Assembly (NCBI GenBank): GCA_030411725.1
Contig: MU839831.1
Span: forward strand, 1,116,001 to 1,180,000
Direction: 5' to 3'
Length of the DNA stretch: 64,000 bases
From: Echria macrotheca
Taxonomy: Eukaryota > Ascomycota > Sordariomycetes > Sordariales > Schizotheciaceae
Numbering within the stretch: position 1 is the stretch's first letter; each line of letters starts with the position of its first letter. Shown here one piece after another: positions 43,500-53,652 of this stretch. Position numbers and translations under genes: made by a program. Under the pieces are notes generated by a model. That model did not search any database and was not told the origin of the DNA. It worked only from the letters and a program-made list of their open reading frames with translations.

Positions 43500-45168
43500 G
43501 GTAGGTACACAGGTATTCACTGTGGCAATGGGGACATACATGGAATGGAAGGCCCGACTCAGACAAACTAGCAAACGACTTGTCAATATTTGGGTCAACA
43601 GCTCGACAGTAACCACCTATTTCTAAGTTTCGACAGTTGGAACGGCAGGTGATCCTGTCGTCAGACAGTCTTACGCTCCTTCCCTGCTCTTGGTACTGAA
43701 AATTAAATTGATAAGAAAAGGATTGTTCGCCGGGTGGTTTGGCTGACAGAAGCAATTTGTCGCTTCGAGTGAGACCAGGAAGCGCCACGGAGGGTTAGCG
43801 TAGGGCCGCTCTGACTCGCCGAATGAAGCGACGTCGCAGACGGCTGGTACGGTTTACGTCGCGTGTCAATGCCCCGCGGCGCGTTGACCCCGCGTTTAGA
43901 GGGGTGAGGTTTAGGCTTTTAGCGCCTGTGACGCATTCGTTTCCGCTGTCCGGGGTCTAAATTTTCCGACGTCCCCGCTTTCAACATCGCCTTCAACACC
44001 CGACCAGAGCGACAGACGTCAACCTTCTCGTGCCTTTCTTAGATGGCATACGGAGACGCTGTACCTGTCGTTCCGACAAGGGCAGAAGATCTTGATGACA
44101 GCGTGGCCTAGGTGCGTACACAATATTGGGCAGATAGCTCATCGGGTCTTGCAGGTGTCCTGGTGTCCAAACCGGAATCCGCGATAATCGCCTCCCGAGT
44201 CGGAATTGACCACCGACGAACTTCCGCAGGACCCGAACATGCATCGCCACGGTATGAAGCAGCACATTGTGCCCGTACGGGACATCCCGTATTCACTTAT
44301 CAGTGTCACGATGCAGCAACCTGAAACCCCACCGTAAGTAGGCTTCCTACAGAAAGCCACCGAAACAAGAGTGGCTGTCCAATTCGGCATCAGCCAATTC
44401 CGCTGAGAACGAAGTGAGGGGTTAGATGCCTGTGGCGAGCTGAACAAGATCCTTGCGGCTACACAAACGGATAAAAGGTCCGGAACGAGCCTCATCACAA
44501 TATGTACGTCCCACGAGGATCTCTCCGCCCGACGGGTCACACATCATTCTCTGCCGCTTTTCGTTGGTTCTAGCCCAGCCTTTTTCTCGTGCTGCAGCAT
44601 CGGGCTGTCTCGGACTGGCAGGGCTGAGCTGTGGTTGGCACGACACGGATCTGGACTTCTTCCCCGCGCCAAGCTGCATAAGTACTAAGCTTTTGTGGCT
44701 GGCTGGGGAGTGCGGGCAGCTTGCTGGTCATGATGTGGCCTCGCCCTGGGAGGGGTTCTTGCTCTCTGAGTGTGCAGATAATCGACGCACTCTTATCACA
44801 CGGCAATGATTGGCGTGACGGGTCAAACGGGCATCGCGGTGGCTTGCTTATGAGGGGGCAGTCAGAGTCGGCGGACGATCCAGAAAAGATTACCTTGAGC
44901 TACTTGCATCCAAAAAGCGCTTGGCAGGGTTGCACGACTGGATGGGTCGGAATGGTCTGGCCATGAAGGTCGAGCTCGCGGGAAAGCCGTGCTCAGCTCT
45001 TCCGAGCCCTCTCGGTGGAAATGTATAAGAAGTCGGGAAGGCAAGTTATCTCTTTGCCGATGAAAACTCTCTCAGAAGTCTCCATCACCTTCTAACCCCT
45101 TTTCACCACCTCTCTCAAAATCCTTCAAACTTTCCACAACCCACCATTCTCTCTCTGTCTCTCTCAAC
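43500..45168. other. 1.7-kb intergenic region
   Basis: No supported gene on either strand; several open frames of 70-145 codons lack protein-like features. It contains copy 2 of the 38-bp repeat and, in the last 120 bp, a CT-rich promoter leader before ATG 45169. Confidence 0.5.
43861..43898 (+). repeat. 38-bp dispersed repeat, copy 2
   Basis: It matches the reverse complement of 24011-24048 at 36 of 38 positions. It lies 360 bp after the dehydrogenase stop. The flanks of the two copies are unrelated, and I see no partner inverted copy within several kilobases that would make it a transposon end. Confidence 0.75.
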
Positions 45169-47580
45169 ATGGCCGAAGATGCGGTGCATAAAGGCCGCTG
45201 GTCAGGTCTGTTCGAGCTCCAAAACGTCGCTGTTCACGTGAGCCTGCTTCCAAACGGCAAGGTCCTTTACTGGGGCCGCCGCACCAAGGAAAAGGGAAAA
45301 GCACTTGAGGAGCCCAGAGAGGCGGAGGAGGGTGCGGATAACGATCCGAAAAAAGACCAGGGCAATATGAACCAACACGCGACTCAAGCCTTTCTCTGGG
45401 ATCCCGCCCACCCCGAGCAAGTGCAGGAAACGGACAACCAGCCATACGACCTTAACGGAGATACGGTGAATCTCTTCTGCTCCGGCCACACTTTTCTTGC
45501 CGATGGCACACTCCTGATCGCAGGCGGGCACATCAAAGACACCTGGGGCACGACTACGACCACTGTGTACGACTTTGAAACCAACTGGTTCTATCCCAAG
45601 GCCCAGATGAACGAGGGCCGCTGGTACCCCTCAGTCGTCGCGCTTCCAGACGGCCGAGCCCTCGTCATGGCGGGTGCCAACGAGAAGAACGGGAACGCCA
45701 TAATTCCTCAAATTTGGAACAAGCAATCCGGCAGAGAAGAGGGAGGTTGGAAAGAGGCGTCAAGCCCTGTCCTCCAGCTTGGCGTGAAGGTTGGAGTTGT
45801 CTTGCCCCTGTATCCCCGAGTGCACACATCGCCTGATGGGAGAGTCATCACGGTCGGCCCCCAGCCCAAAACATGGTGGTTTGACATCAAGAACAGCAAG
45901 GACGAGGACATCATGACGGAGGCCCACAACATCAGCAAAGGTAGCCCCTTAGCCGATGTGGTGGGCGTGTGGAAATCAGCGGGAACCAAACGCAACGCCA
46001 TGTTTCGCGACTATTGCCCTTCGGTCATGTACGCTCCGGGCAAGATCATGTACATTGGTGGTGGCCTGGGTGGTGCAAATGCGTCACCCACAGCCGATGT
46101 CGAGTATCTCGACATCAGTGACCCAAACAAACCCCCGGTGTGGACGAGAAACCTCGTGGCTGACAGCGAGAATGCGGAAGACTTGAATCAAGCCCGCCGG
46201 CAATTCAATGCCACGCTTCTCCCAGACGGCTCTGTTCTGGTGACGGGAGGAACCAAAGGGACCCGCTTTTTCAACGACCTCAGACCAGAAGCTCAAGTAA
46301 AAACCCCCGAGCTTTGGACTCCGGATAGTGCCGAGTGGATTGAAATGAATCCCGAGGAGGTCGGTCGGATGTACCACGGTACTGCACTGCTGCTACCATC
46401 TGGGCAGGTGCTCTCGGCCGGCGGCGGCGAATATCAAAACCCTGACATCCACGTCAAGGCCAGCGATTGTCACACCTCAGCCCAACTTTACAACCCGCCT
46501 TACTTGTGCAAGGGTGGCCCCAGACCATTTATTGTCACCGCGCCTACCAGGATCTCCTACTTCAAGAAGTCAACCTTTGAGAGCTTCCAGATCAAGATCA
46601 AGAATGTTCCATCTCAGCGCGGCACCCAGCTTCCGGCCAATACCCCTCCCTTTCCGACACTGAAGACGAAGAAGTTAACCGCGAGCGGGGTGACCACAAC
46701 CGGCGTCAGCATCCTTCGGTTGGGCTCCATGACGCACTGTCGGAACATGAGCCAGTCCATCCTGTTTCTGGACTTTCAGCAGAATGGTGACACTGTCACG
46801 GTGGTCCCTCCGGCCCACCCCAATCTCGCCACGCCGGGATACTATATGCTGTTTGCGCTGGACCAGGAAGGCGTGCCTTCAGAGGGTTTCATCTTCCACC
46901 TCGTCCCGGAGGAATACGTAGTGCCCAAAACCCAACCAAGGGACGACTTTTCCAAGAAGGCGAAGGGGCCGAAGGACCGTATGGCGGCTCCCCCACCGCC
47001 GACCATCCAACCCGGCCTTAGGGAATACAACGAGCAGGTCATGGCGGAGCAGGGTCGGCCCCCCGTGGTAGTCGGCGTCACGCCAGTGTGCCCCTATGGT
47101 CTGGGTGCCTGCTGGGGTGGCGCCTTCGACGGACTGCGTCGAATCAAGGACGTCAACATTGTCGCCCCCAAGCCGAGCCAAACCAACGCGCTCGCCTACG
47201 TGTACCCCACGGACCCTAAGCTAATTCCCGACATCGACGTGTGGCGGAAAGAGTTTGGAGATACCGTCAATGCGTCATACCACATTCGTGGCTTCGAGAT
47301 GACCTTTGACGGCACAGTGACGAAGAAGAACAACGGGCTTGTTCTAACCACCGCCTGGGGGAAGACGCTGTCTCTGGCGCCCTTTACCCAGGCTAGCCAG
47401 CTCAAGTACGATATCAAGAGTATCTCTGCGCAGCCGGTGACGGACGAGGAGACGGGTGCCTATGGCAAGCTGGTCAAGGCCGTTGGAGCTGGACTGGGGA
47501 AGGCAAAAGTGACGGGTACGCTCCAGAATAAGGGAAATGGTGAGTTTGGTCTGGATGTTCGCGTTTTTGAGCCTCTTTGA
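45169..47580 (+). CDS. Galactose/glyoxal oxidase-like copper radical protein with extra C-terminal domain
   Basis: A single exon encodes 803 aa. Residues 10-480 form a seven-bladed Kelch-like propeller and residues about 480-600 the immunoglobulin-like DUF1929 domain. Copper-radical ligands are in place: Cys104 (FCSGH), Tyr153 (RWYPS), a Tyr-His pair at about 401-402 (MYHGT) and His near 523 (MTHCRNMSQ). After a Pro/Lys linker, about 150 residues form an added domain beginning VCPYGLGACWGGAFDG. There is no secretion signal, unlike classical AA5 oxidases, so it probably acts inside the cell. It should oxidise an alcohol or aldehyde to give H2O2; the substrate cannot be read from sequence. Confidence 0.9.
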   Translation: MAEDAVHKGRWSGLFELQNVAVHVSLLPNGKVLYWGRRTKEKGKALEEPREAEEGADNDPKKDQGNMNQHATQAFLWDPAHPEQVQETDNQPYDLNGDTVNLFCSGHTFLADGTLLIAGGHIKDTWGTTTTTVYDFETNWFYPKAQMNEGRWYPSVVALPDGRALVMAGANEKNGNAIIPQIWNKQSGREEGGWKEASSPVLQLGVKVGVVLPLYPRVHTSPDGRVITVGPQPKTWWFDIKNSKDEDIMTEAHNISKGSPLADVVGVWKSAGTKRNAMFRDYCPSVMYAPGKIMYIGGGLGGANASPTADVEYLDISDPNKPPVWTRNLVADSENAEDLNQARRQFNATLLPDGSVLVTGGTKGTRFFNDLRPEAQVKTPELWTPDSAEWIEMNPEEVGRMYHGTALLLPSGQVLSAGGGEYQNPDIHVKASDCHTSAQLYNPPYLCKGGPRPFIVTAPTRISYFKKSTFESFQIKIKNVPSQRGTQLPANTPPFPTLKTKKLTASGVTTTGVSILRLGSMTHCRNMSQSILFLDFQQNGDTVTVVPPAHPNLATPGYYMLFALDQEGVPSEGFIFHLVPEEYVVPKTQPRDDFSKKAKGPKDRMAAPPPPTIQPGLREYNEQVMAEQGRPPVVVGVTPVCPYGLGACWGGAFDGLRRIKDVNIVAPKPSQTNALAYVYPTDPKLIPDIDVWRKEFGDTVNASYHIRGFEMTFDGTVTKKNNGLVLTTAWGKTLSLAPFTQASQLKYDIKSISAQPVTDEETGAYGKLVKAVGAGLGKAKVTGTLQNKGNGEFGLDVRVFEPL

Positions 47581-48031
47581 ATCAGATGTTTCGGGGTCTG
47601 CGCTTGGAATTTCACACCTTCTTTTTGGAGACGACGATGATAAGATTTCGTCTTGGATGAAATGTTCTGGGGCAAGGGGAAACACAACATCAAAAGTACA
47701 CTCACAGTAACGACCAGATGATTCATCAGTAGCGTTCTTTCGAACCCATCATTGGGAGTTTTTTCTTCAAATAACACACATACTTGCCTCTGAGGCTCCC
47801 TCTGTCCCGTTGTGTGCAGTGACTTTAAGCTCGAGCCCGTGATTTCGTCATCAACTCTGCTCGTGCATCATGGACCAAATAAGTCTCAGGACATCCTAGT
47901 CGTGCTGGTACATCAAACAGACCCGGTAACGTCAAGACGGAATTCAAAATCTGCCATGCCAGTGTATCAACTCTATTGTGAAAAAAACCGATTGCATTCT
48001 ACATATCCAAACACACCAGATCTAAAACCAA
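47581..48031. other. Convergent intergenic region
   Basis: No gene seen; it holds the 3' flanks of the oxidase-like and NmrA-like genes. Confidence 0.5.
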
Positions 48032-48994
48032 CTACAACTTAAGCCCCTTGTACCCCTCCTCAAGCGACTGCAGCCCAGTAACACCCAAGTCCTCCTTCCC
48101 TATGACCTTAACCCCCGACGGCTCCGTCCAGCTCTTCTCCCTGTACTCGTCCCACAACTCATTCATGCCGCCCATCTCCTCAGCCCAAAGCGGCCACAGC
48201 TCGCGGTACGCCTCCCCGCTGACCCGGACAAACTGCGCCTGCGTGCCCTGCGTCCTGGCCCACAGCTGCAGCATCTCGCCGCCGGTGCTCTCCTCGCTCG
48301 CGGCCAACACAATCGTCCCGTTCGCGCTCTTCTCGGGCTGCGCGACAATCGCCGCAACAAACGGACCGATATTGACGGACACGTCGCCGATGGTGACGAA
48401 GGGCGTGTCCGGCGCGAAGTTGGCGAGCTGGACGTACTTCTGCGCCGTCGGGATCCAGTAGGGCGTGTACATGGGAAACACAAAGTTGCTGTGGTACCAG
48501 GTGACCCAGAGGAACGTCGTCTTCTTGAGCAGCTCGGGTTCTTGTTCGCGGATGTACTTGTCGATCTGGTTCTTGCCCTCGAAGTGGGGCACGACGTATT
48601 TACCGCCCGAGATGGCGCGCCCGTTCGGCAGCGTGCTCCAGATGTAGTGTTCGAGACTGGCGGTTGAGGCGGCTGCCTTGGCGAGGTTGATGCCCTGCTG
48701 CACCTCGACCTCCATGCCCTTCACGGGCGAGTTGTGCGCGGCGAACGGCTCGAAGAAGTTGGTCACGCCGTAGATGATGGCGCTGCCGGCGAAGGCGGTT
48801 TTGAGGGAGTCGAGAGAGTTGAGGTCGGCGGAGACGACCTCGGCGCCCTGCGAGCGGAGCGCCTCGGCGCTGGCTGAGGTCGTGTTGCGGGTTATGGCGC
48901 GGACGCGGTAGGCTGGGTTGGAGATGAAGGCCGAGACGACGCCCTTGCCTTGGGCGCCGGTGGCGCCGACGACGGTGACGATCTTGGGGGCCAT
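48032..48994 (-). CDS. NmrA-like NAD(P)-binding protein
   Basis: A single exon gives 320 aa from ATG 48994 (MAPKIVTVVG); an in-frame extension of 20 residues to 49054 is possible but unlikely. The Rossmann motif VVGATGAQGKG at residues 8-18, the YRVRAITRN nucleotide-specificity segment and VTNFF are typical of NmrA/isoflavone-reductase-like atypical short-chain dehydrogenases, which bind NAD(P) as redox sensors or act as reductases. The usual Tyr-x-x-x-Lys catalytic pair is not obvious, favouring a sensor or a non-standard enzyme. GC3-rich codon use gives antisense shadows. Confidence 0.9.
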   Translation of the reverse strand: MAPKIVTVVGATGAQGKGVVSAFISNPAYRVRAITRNTTSASAEALRSQGAEVVSADLNSLDSLKTAFAGSAIIYGVTNFFEPFAAHNSPVKGMEVEVQQGINLAKAAASTASLEHYIWSTLPNGRAISGGKYVVPHFEGKNQIDKYIREQEPELLKKTTFLWVTWYHSNFVFPMYTPYWIPTAQKYVQLANFAPDTPFVTIGDVSVNIGPFVAAIVAQPEKSANGTIVLAASEESTGGEMLQLWARTQGTQAQFVRVSGEAYRELWPLWAEEMGGMNELWDEYREKSWTEPSGVKVIGKEDLGVTGLQSLEEGYKGLKL

Positions 48995-50511
48995 TGGTTT
49001 GGTTTCGACCGAGGTGGTGACTGGAGGTGTGTTGTTAAACTTGGAGGTGATCAAGATCCCTTGTGAGGTGAGGTTGGGTAGGTTGATGAGTGATGCGATG
49101 AAGCTGGGGCTGTTGTTGACTTTGAGTTTGAAGAAGTAGTTGATAAGATGGTTTCAAGAGATGAGATCTTGTTGTCCTGCTTTCTGAAGAATCCTCATCA
49201 CCATGAAGCGGTTAGCCAACCCACTACTTATACGCAACATGCTCGCCCATAGTAGGGAAAAAGGATCGTCGCAACCGATCCTGCGACATTACAAATGACG
49301 TCCAGCACATCGTCAAAAGGGCGCGACGCGAAGCCAGCTTGGTGTTGGTCGCGACGGAGGATGCAGCTTTGCAGTGGTGATTTTGTCAGCGTCGTGCTTG
49401 TTGCGTCGGGCCGCTGCTGTGGGACGCTGGCCCTTGGGAAAGCTATTTCCCGCGGATTGACCCCAGAGTGTTTCAGGATTGGGCAGATAAACCGAGCGCT
49501 GATTGGTCGCATCCGTGGTGCTTAGAAAGACGGGGCCCGCAAAAAGTTGCTTTGGGTTCCTGTCGGCGATAGAAGAGGCTCCTCCGCGGAGATGACTGCC
49601 AAGACCACGGCTCGCGATCCAAACAGCTCCACGGAGAATGGTGTTTCGGCAAGAAAATGCGTAGGAAGGCCCATATTCGTTACTTTTGATATATTTTTTC
49701 AAGCGTGTACCTACGCAACCTTTTGCGATTGGAACGCCTTTAAAGGCCATAATTCGGTGTTGTCATCGTCGATGCTTCGGACAGCGGTGTTAGTGCCGAT
49801 CCGCCCCGGAGGAGGAATCGGGGGCCGACGAATAATAAGTAGGTCTAAGCTTTTTACCCCTCAACACCAGGATAGGAGCGGGAGGATGCTGCGTATGATG
49901 ATCCTATAATTCATTCGTCTGCATATAGAAAATTAACGTGAATAAGCCCTTTGGCCAATCCTTCCGACCAGCTGTCAACGACAGAGTCTCTTGCCGGCAG
50001 AGGTCGCGGACTCAGGCCCATGAACCGCTCTGATTGGACAACAGCCCATCACATCGTCGCTTTCCTCTTCACCGGCATCGACGGCATGCACCTCGTCCTC
50101 AACATCTTCCATCACAGGCCTCCTGACACATGGGTGCGCGCCTCTGTGTTTGAGCAATTTTCATTGGCAGTACCACAACTTTGAGTGTGGTGCTGCCTCA
50201 GCGCAACTTCATGATGCGATGTCGGCACGAGTCCGCGTGGTGACCCGATTGTGGGCTGATCCAACACCGGCTTCTTCTCACCACCAACCACCACCTGATC
50301 TCGGTCAGGTCTGAACAGTCACTCGATCTCATGCACATCATGGCGTATTTCTTGCAGTCATGGCCCGTTGCGGCTCCGGGATAGTTGATTTGAACGCCAC
50401 CAGACACCAAAACTTACAAACATCTCGAAACCAAAACATCTGCACCGGAACGGAACTACTGTCTTTTCGCCATAAGATCCTCAAATAAGAAAAGAGAGTC
50501 AAAAAACAAAG
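48995..50511. other. 1.5-kb divergent intergenic region
   Basis: No supported gene. It contains promoters of the NmrA-like and His-tail genes; scattered open frames have no protein-like character. Confidence 0.5.
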
Positions 50512-51113
50512 ATGGCAGACCTCCTCGACGAAGCCGTCCTCAAACTCATCAGCCTAACCATCCGCCTCGGCCAGCTCGCCTTCTCGCTGGCCATCGTCGG
50601 ATGCACGTCGCAGTTCGCGACCGACCTCTCGGACCGCGGCCTCGACGTCCCACAAGGCCCCGTCGCGTCGGCGGCCATGTCGGGCGTCGCGGCGCTGTGG
50701 AGCGCCCTCGCGATGCTCGTCACCCTGTGCGCCGGCCGCATCATGCTCGAGATCGAGACCACCATGGACGTCATCTGCATGGCCATGTCGGTGGCCGAGG
50801 CGGCGCTGCTGAGCCAGGACACGCTGTCTTCGCTCAAGGAGTTTGCCGATCGGTATGCGCAGGCCATTGCGGCCGGGTTCATGCCCAGTCGTGGGCTGAT
50901 TCGGGCGTCGTTTGCTATTGCTATTGTTAATGTGTGAGTATTTGGCGATTTGGTTAATAAAAGTGCTGAAAGCTGACAGTGATGCAATGCAGGGTGCTGT
51001 TTGCGAGCACGTCGTTGATGTCGTGGGTTGTCGTGTTGATTCGGCGGAGACATGAGGCTCGGGAGAAACACCACCATCATCATGATCATGATCACGTGCA
51101 TCATCACCACTGA
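50512..51113 (+). CDS. Small four-helix membrane protein with histidine-rich C-terminus
   Basis: Exons 50512-50933 and 50993-51113 join in frame to 180 aa (59-bp intron, GTGAGT donor, GCTGAC branch). There are four hydrophobic segments: about 13-31, 50-75, 80-105 and, across the intron, 130-158 ending LMSWVVVLIRRR. This spacing suggests a MARVEL-like tetraspan, but I cannot assign it. After a basic stop-transfer patch the protein ends in a cytosolic tail of nine His, two Asp and one Val (HHHHHDHDHVHHHH in full, with the preceding Lys). Such tails bind Zn, Ni or Co. A CDF transporter lies 2.5 kb away. Role unknown. Confidence 0.75.
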
Positions 51114-51533
51114 AGTGATTATTGAGGCTTGGAATTTGTCATTCTGGGGGGGAAGGGGGGCCGCTCGGGAGTCAAACCGGCTTGACTCTGTGTTGTACTG
51201 TTATGTGTTTATGAAGTTTTCAACGGAGTCAGGGGTAATTGGCGCAGCTAGGCAGGGAGTCAATGAGACATGCTATGCCTGTCAGTCGATAAGTCTGGGT
51301 TTAACTTTTGTTTCAAGTGCAAACTTTCACAAGATAGAAACTATCCAGCAAAAGGTGTTGAGAGTATCCAATATCATCCTCATGGAGGTGTTCAACGAAT
51401 TCGCTAAGGAGAAGATCATATCGCTACGCAACAGTTTGCCTCGTTTGCATCCCGCCAACCGTCCAACTTCATACATGATTCATGACAACACTAAGAAAAC
51501 AAGCAAGGAAACAACACCCCATCCACATCCCCA
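51114..51533. other. Convergent intergenic region
   Basis: No gene seen. Confidence 0.5.
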
Positions 51534-51947
51534 TTACTGGTCAACAACATCCTTATCAGTCTCCCGCGCCAGTGCAACAGCACCAAGACCCTCAGCAATG
51601 AGCTTCAAGATGGCATTCTCCTTGTGCCCCATCATCTGCCGGCCGAGGGCGTACGCACCCGCCGCCTCCAGCATCATGTCACGCCTGTGCTTCGGGTCTG
51701 GCGGAGCGGGCGGCTTGTCGTAGCCCATCGGCGGCTCGCCGCTCTTCTGCCGCTCCTCGTTCTCGTCCTTTTGCAGCATCGTGTAGGCGCCGATGGCGAT
51801 GGCCCCGGCAATGGCCGCCTTGACGTAGTGCTCCTGCGCCTCGGTCGGGTTGTGCTCCCGGTTCTCGCGCACGCCCTGCATGATCTGGTCCGCCATGGCG
51901 ACGACGGAGCCGGCGAGAGCGGCGGTCTCGATTCTCGGGTTGCCCAT
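51534..51947 (-). CDS. 137-aa hypothetical protein
   Basis: A single exon. The protein is mostly helical with an Ala/Gly-rich segment (KAAIAGAIAIGAYTMLQKDE, residues 43-62), a Pro-rich loop and a second Ala/Gly-rich helix (MLEAAGAYALGRQMMG). The Gly/Ala spacing is reminiscent of glycine-zipper helices that can insert into membranes. It has protein-like codon use and an upstream promoter region in common with nothing else. I do not recognise a family. Confidence 0.65.
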   Translation of the reverse strand: MGNPRIETAALAGSVVAMADQIMQGVRENREHNPTEAQEHYVKAAIAGAIAIGAYTMLQKDENEERQKSGEPPMGYDKPPAPPDPKHRRDMMLEAAGAYALGRQMMGHKENAILKLIAEGLGAVALARETDKDVVDQ

Positions 51948-52770
51948 CTTCTTTGGTTTTCTAGAGCCATCGAGTTAGTTGCGATGTTGCATGGAAGCGT
52001 AAGGGTTCAATGGCTCAGCAATCCAGAGAGAACGTACCTCGATAGTTGGGTTTGTTGGTTGTATCAGATGTGTCTGAATAAGGTTCGTGTCAAGTACGAG
52101 GTGCTAAGGTTCAGGGGTCGCATGCTCCGGAGGATTCCTTTATAGACCCATTTTTGCCATCCACTGTTTTGTCTCCAACACACTCCCAGACCAATGGTAC
52201 CGGGTCGTTCCCGTACAGCCTCCACCATCACACCGGCCCGCTGCGTCCGCCTCAGACTATCGACCCGTCCGAGACCGCTGACTGGAAGCCGCCTCGGCTC
52301 GGTGGTCAGACTTAGCCCTGACGGTCATAAAGTCGTCATGTATTTTCCGTGTGGTTGGCTTCTGCCTGTGTTTCAGCGTCTGGGATTGGCTGTGGCGTGC
52401 ATATGAGGACGGAGCATGCGCCGGGTCACGAGCTGGTCATCAGCTTGGGATCAGGAAGTGGGTGATCAGATGGGCCGGTGCCAAGACTCTGGACTCAGCC
52501 TGATCCGGCAAGTCTGCATCTCGGGCTGATTCTTGTGCGATGAGATTAAATGTGGATTACCGGATTCGAAAGTCTTGCAGATGTTTCTTAAGGGCATTTC
52601 TGGAACGCCAGAAAGTTTCGAGGTCTCGAAAACGAGCGGGAAAAGAATATCATAACTCGTAGATAGTCGTAAAACTACGCTCTAACAATCTGCCAGATAA
52701 CCAAGAACCGAGAAATTCATCTTACAGTCCAAACACCAATCACACCCAGATCTACCTCACACGTCTAAAA
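51948..52770. other. Intergenic region between 137-aa gene and small HSP gene
   Basis: No supported gene. It holds the 137-aa gene's promoter and the HSP gene's 3' flank. Confidence 0.5.
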
Positions 52771-53367
52771 TCACTGGATCTGGATCTTCGTCGCATCCCC
52801 CGGGCCCTTATTCGGCTTCGGAATAAACACCTTCAGAACACCATCCTCAAACGCAGCCTTGATGCCATCCCTAGTCGTCAAATCCAGCGGCAACTTGAAC
52901 GTCCGCTGAAACGACCCTGTCCCCCGCTCCGAGACAAGATACGTAGGCTGCGGAACCGCCGGTGCCGCCGGGGTAGGCGCCGGCTCGGCTGGAGTCTCCG
53001 GCACAGCCGGCACGCCCTCGCCGATGGGAGTCGGAACCGCCGGTGTAATCGGGACGGGAGTCGCGTGCGGGGGCACGAATACACCGTACGGGTGTGTAAT
53101 GCTCCCTTTGACAACCAGAGTGCGCGGGTCGGTCAGCTCAATGCTCACATCCTCCTTGTGCACGCCGGGCAGGTCGCCGTACAGCTCGAAGGCGTCGGCC
53201 GTCTCGATCAGGTCGAAGCGTGGCTGGAACGCGGGCGCGCGGTGGGAGCATCCGTGGTGCGAGTACTTCTCAATATCGTCCAGCAGGCGGATGAGGTGAG
53301 TGATGTTGGGGTTGGAGGCGAGTGCTGGCGGCAGGAAGTCCATTGCTTTCTCCATTTTCAGGGGCAT
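52771..53367 (-). CDS. Small heat-shock protein (Hsp20/alpha-crystallin, HSP30-like)
   Basis: A single exon gives 198 aa from ATG 53367 (further in-frame ATGs at 53355 and 53343). The alpha-crystallin domain starts FDLIETADAFELYGDLPGV and continues VSIELTDPRTLVVKGS. It is split by a roughly 55-residue Pro/Ala/Thr-rich insert before the last strands (FQRTFKLPLDL; AAFEDGVLKVFIPK). Such an insert between the two halves is common in fungal HSP30 proteins. A short polar C-terminal tail follows. It acts as an ATP-independent holdase in the cytosol under stress. A TATATA box lies about 117 bp before the ATG. Confidence 0.92.
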   Translation of the reverse strand: MPLKMEKAMDFLPPALASNPNITHLIRLLDDIEKYSHHGCSHRAPAFQPRFDLIETADAFELYGDLPGVHKEDVSIELTDPRTLVVKGSITHPYGVFVPPHATPVPITPAVPTPIGEGVPAVPETPAEPAPTPAAPAVPQPTYLVSERGTGSFQRTFKLPLDLTTRDGIKAAFEDGVLKVFIPKPNKGPGDATKIQIQ

Positions 53368-53483
53368 TGGCCTTTTGTCGGTCAACTTGTGGGTGTTGTT
53401 TTTGGCAAAGCTTTGGGGTTTTTATCAAATTTGTTGTTCGTTTGTTTTAAAACGTCTCGGGACCAAGAATGGCTGTCGCGCGG

Positions 53484-53489
53484 TATATA
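53484..53489 (-). promoter_or_regulatory. TATA box of the small HSP gene
   Basis: TATATA lies about 117 bp upstream of ATG 53367. I did not find a convincing triple nGAAn heat-shock element near it. Confidence 0.45.
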
Positions 53490-53652
53490 AGCCGACGCCG
53501 GGTTCTCTGGCGCCTCGGTTGCCTCCATGTGGTGGCCATCAGGAGATGGTCATGAACAGCCCTTCTTGCCCCCCTCATCCAGTCCCGAGATTCCCGCGAA
53601 CCCCCGATGGTATGCAAATACGGTTTGACTATCAAAAAGAAACACTATACGA

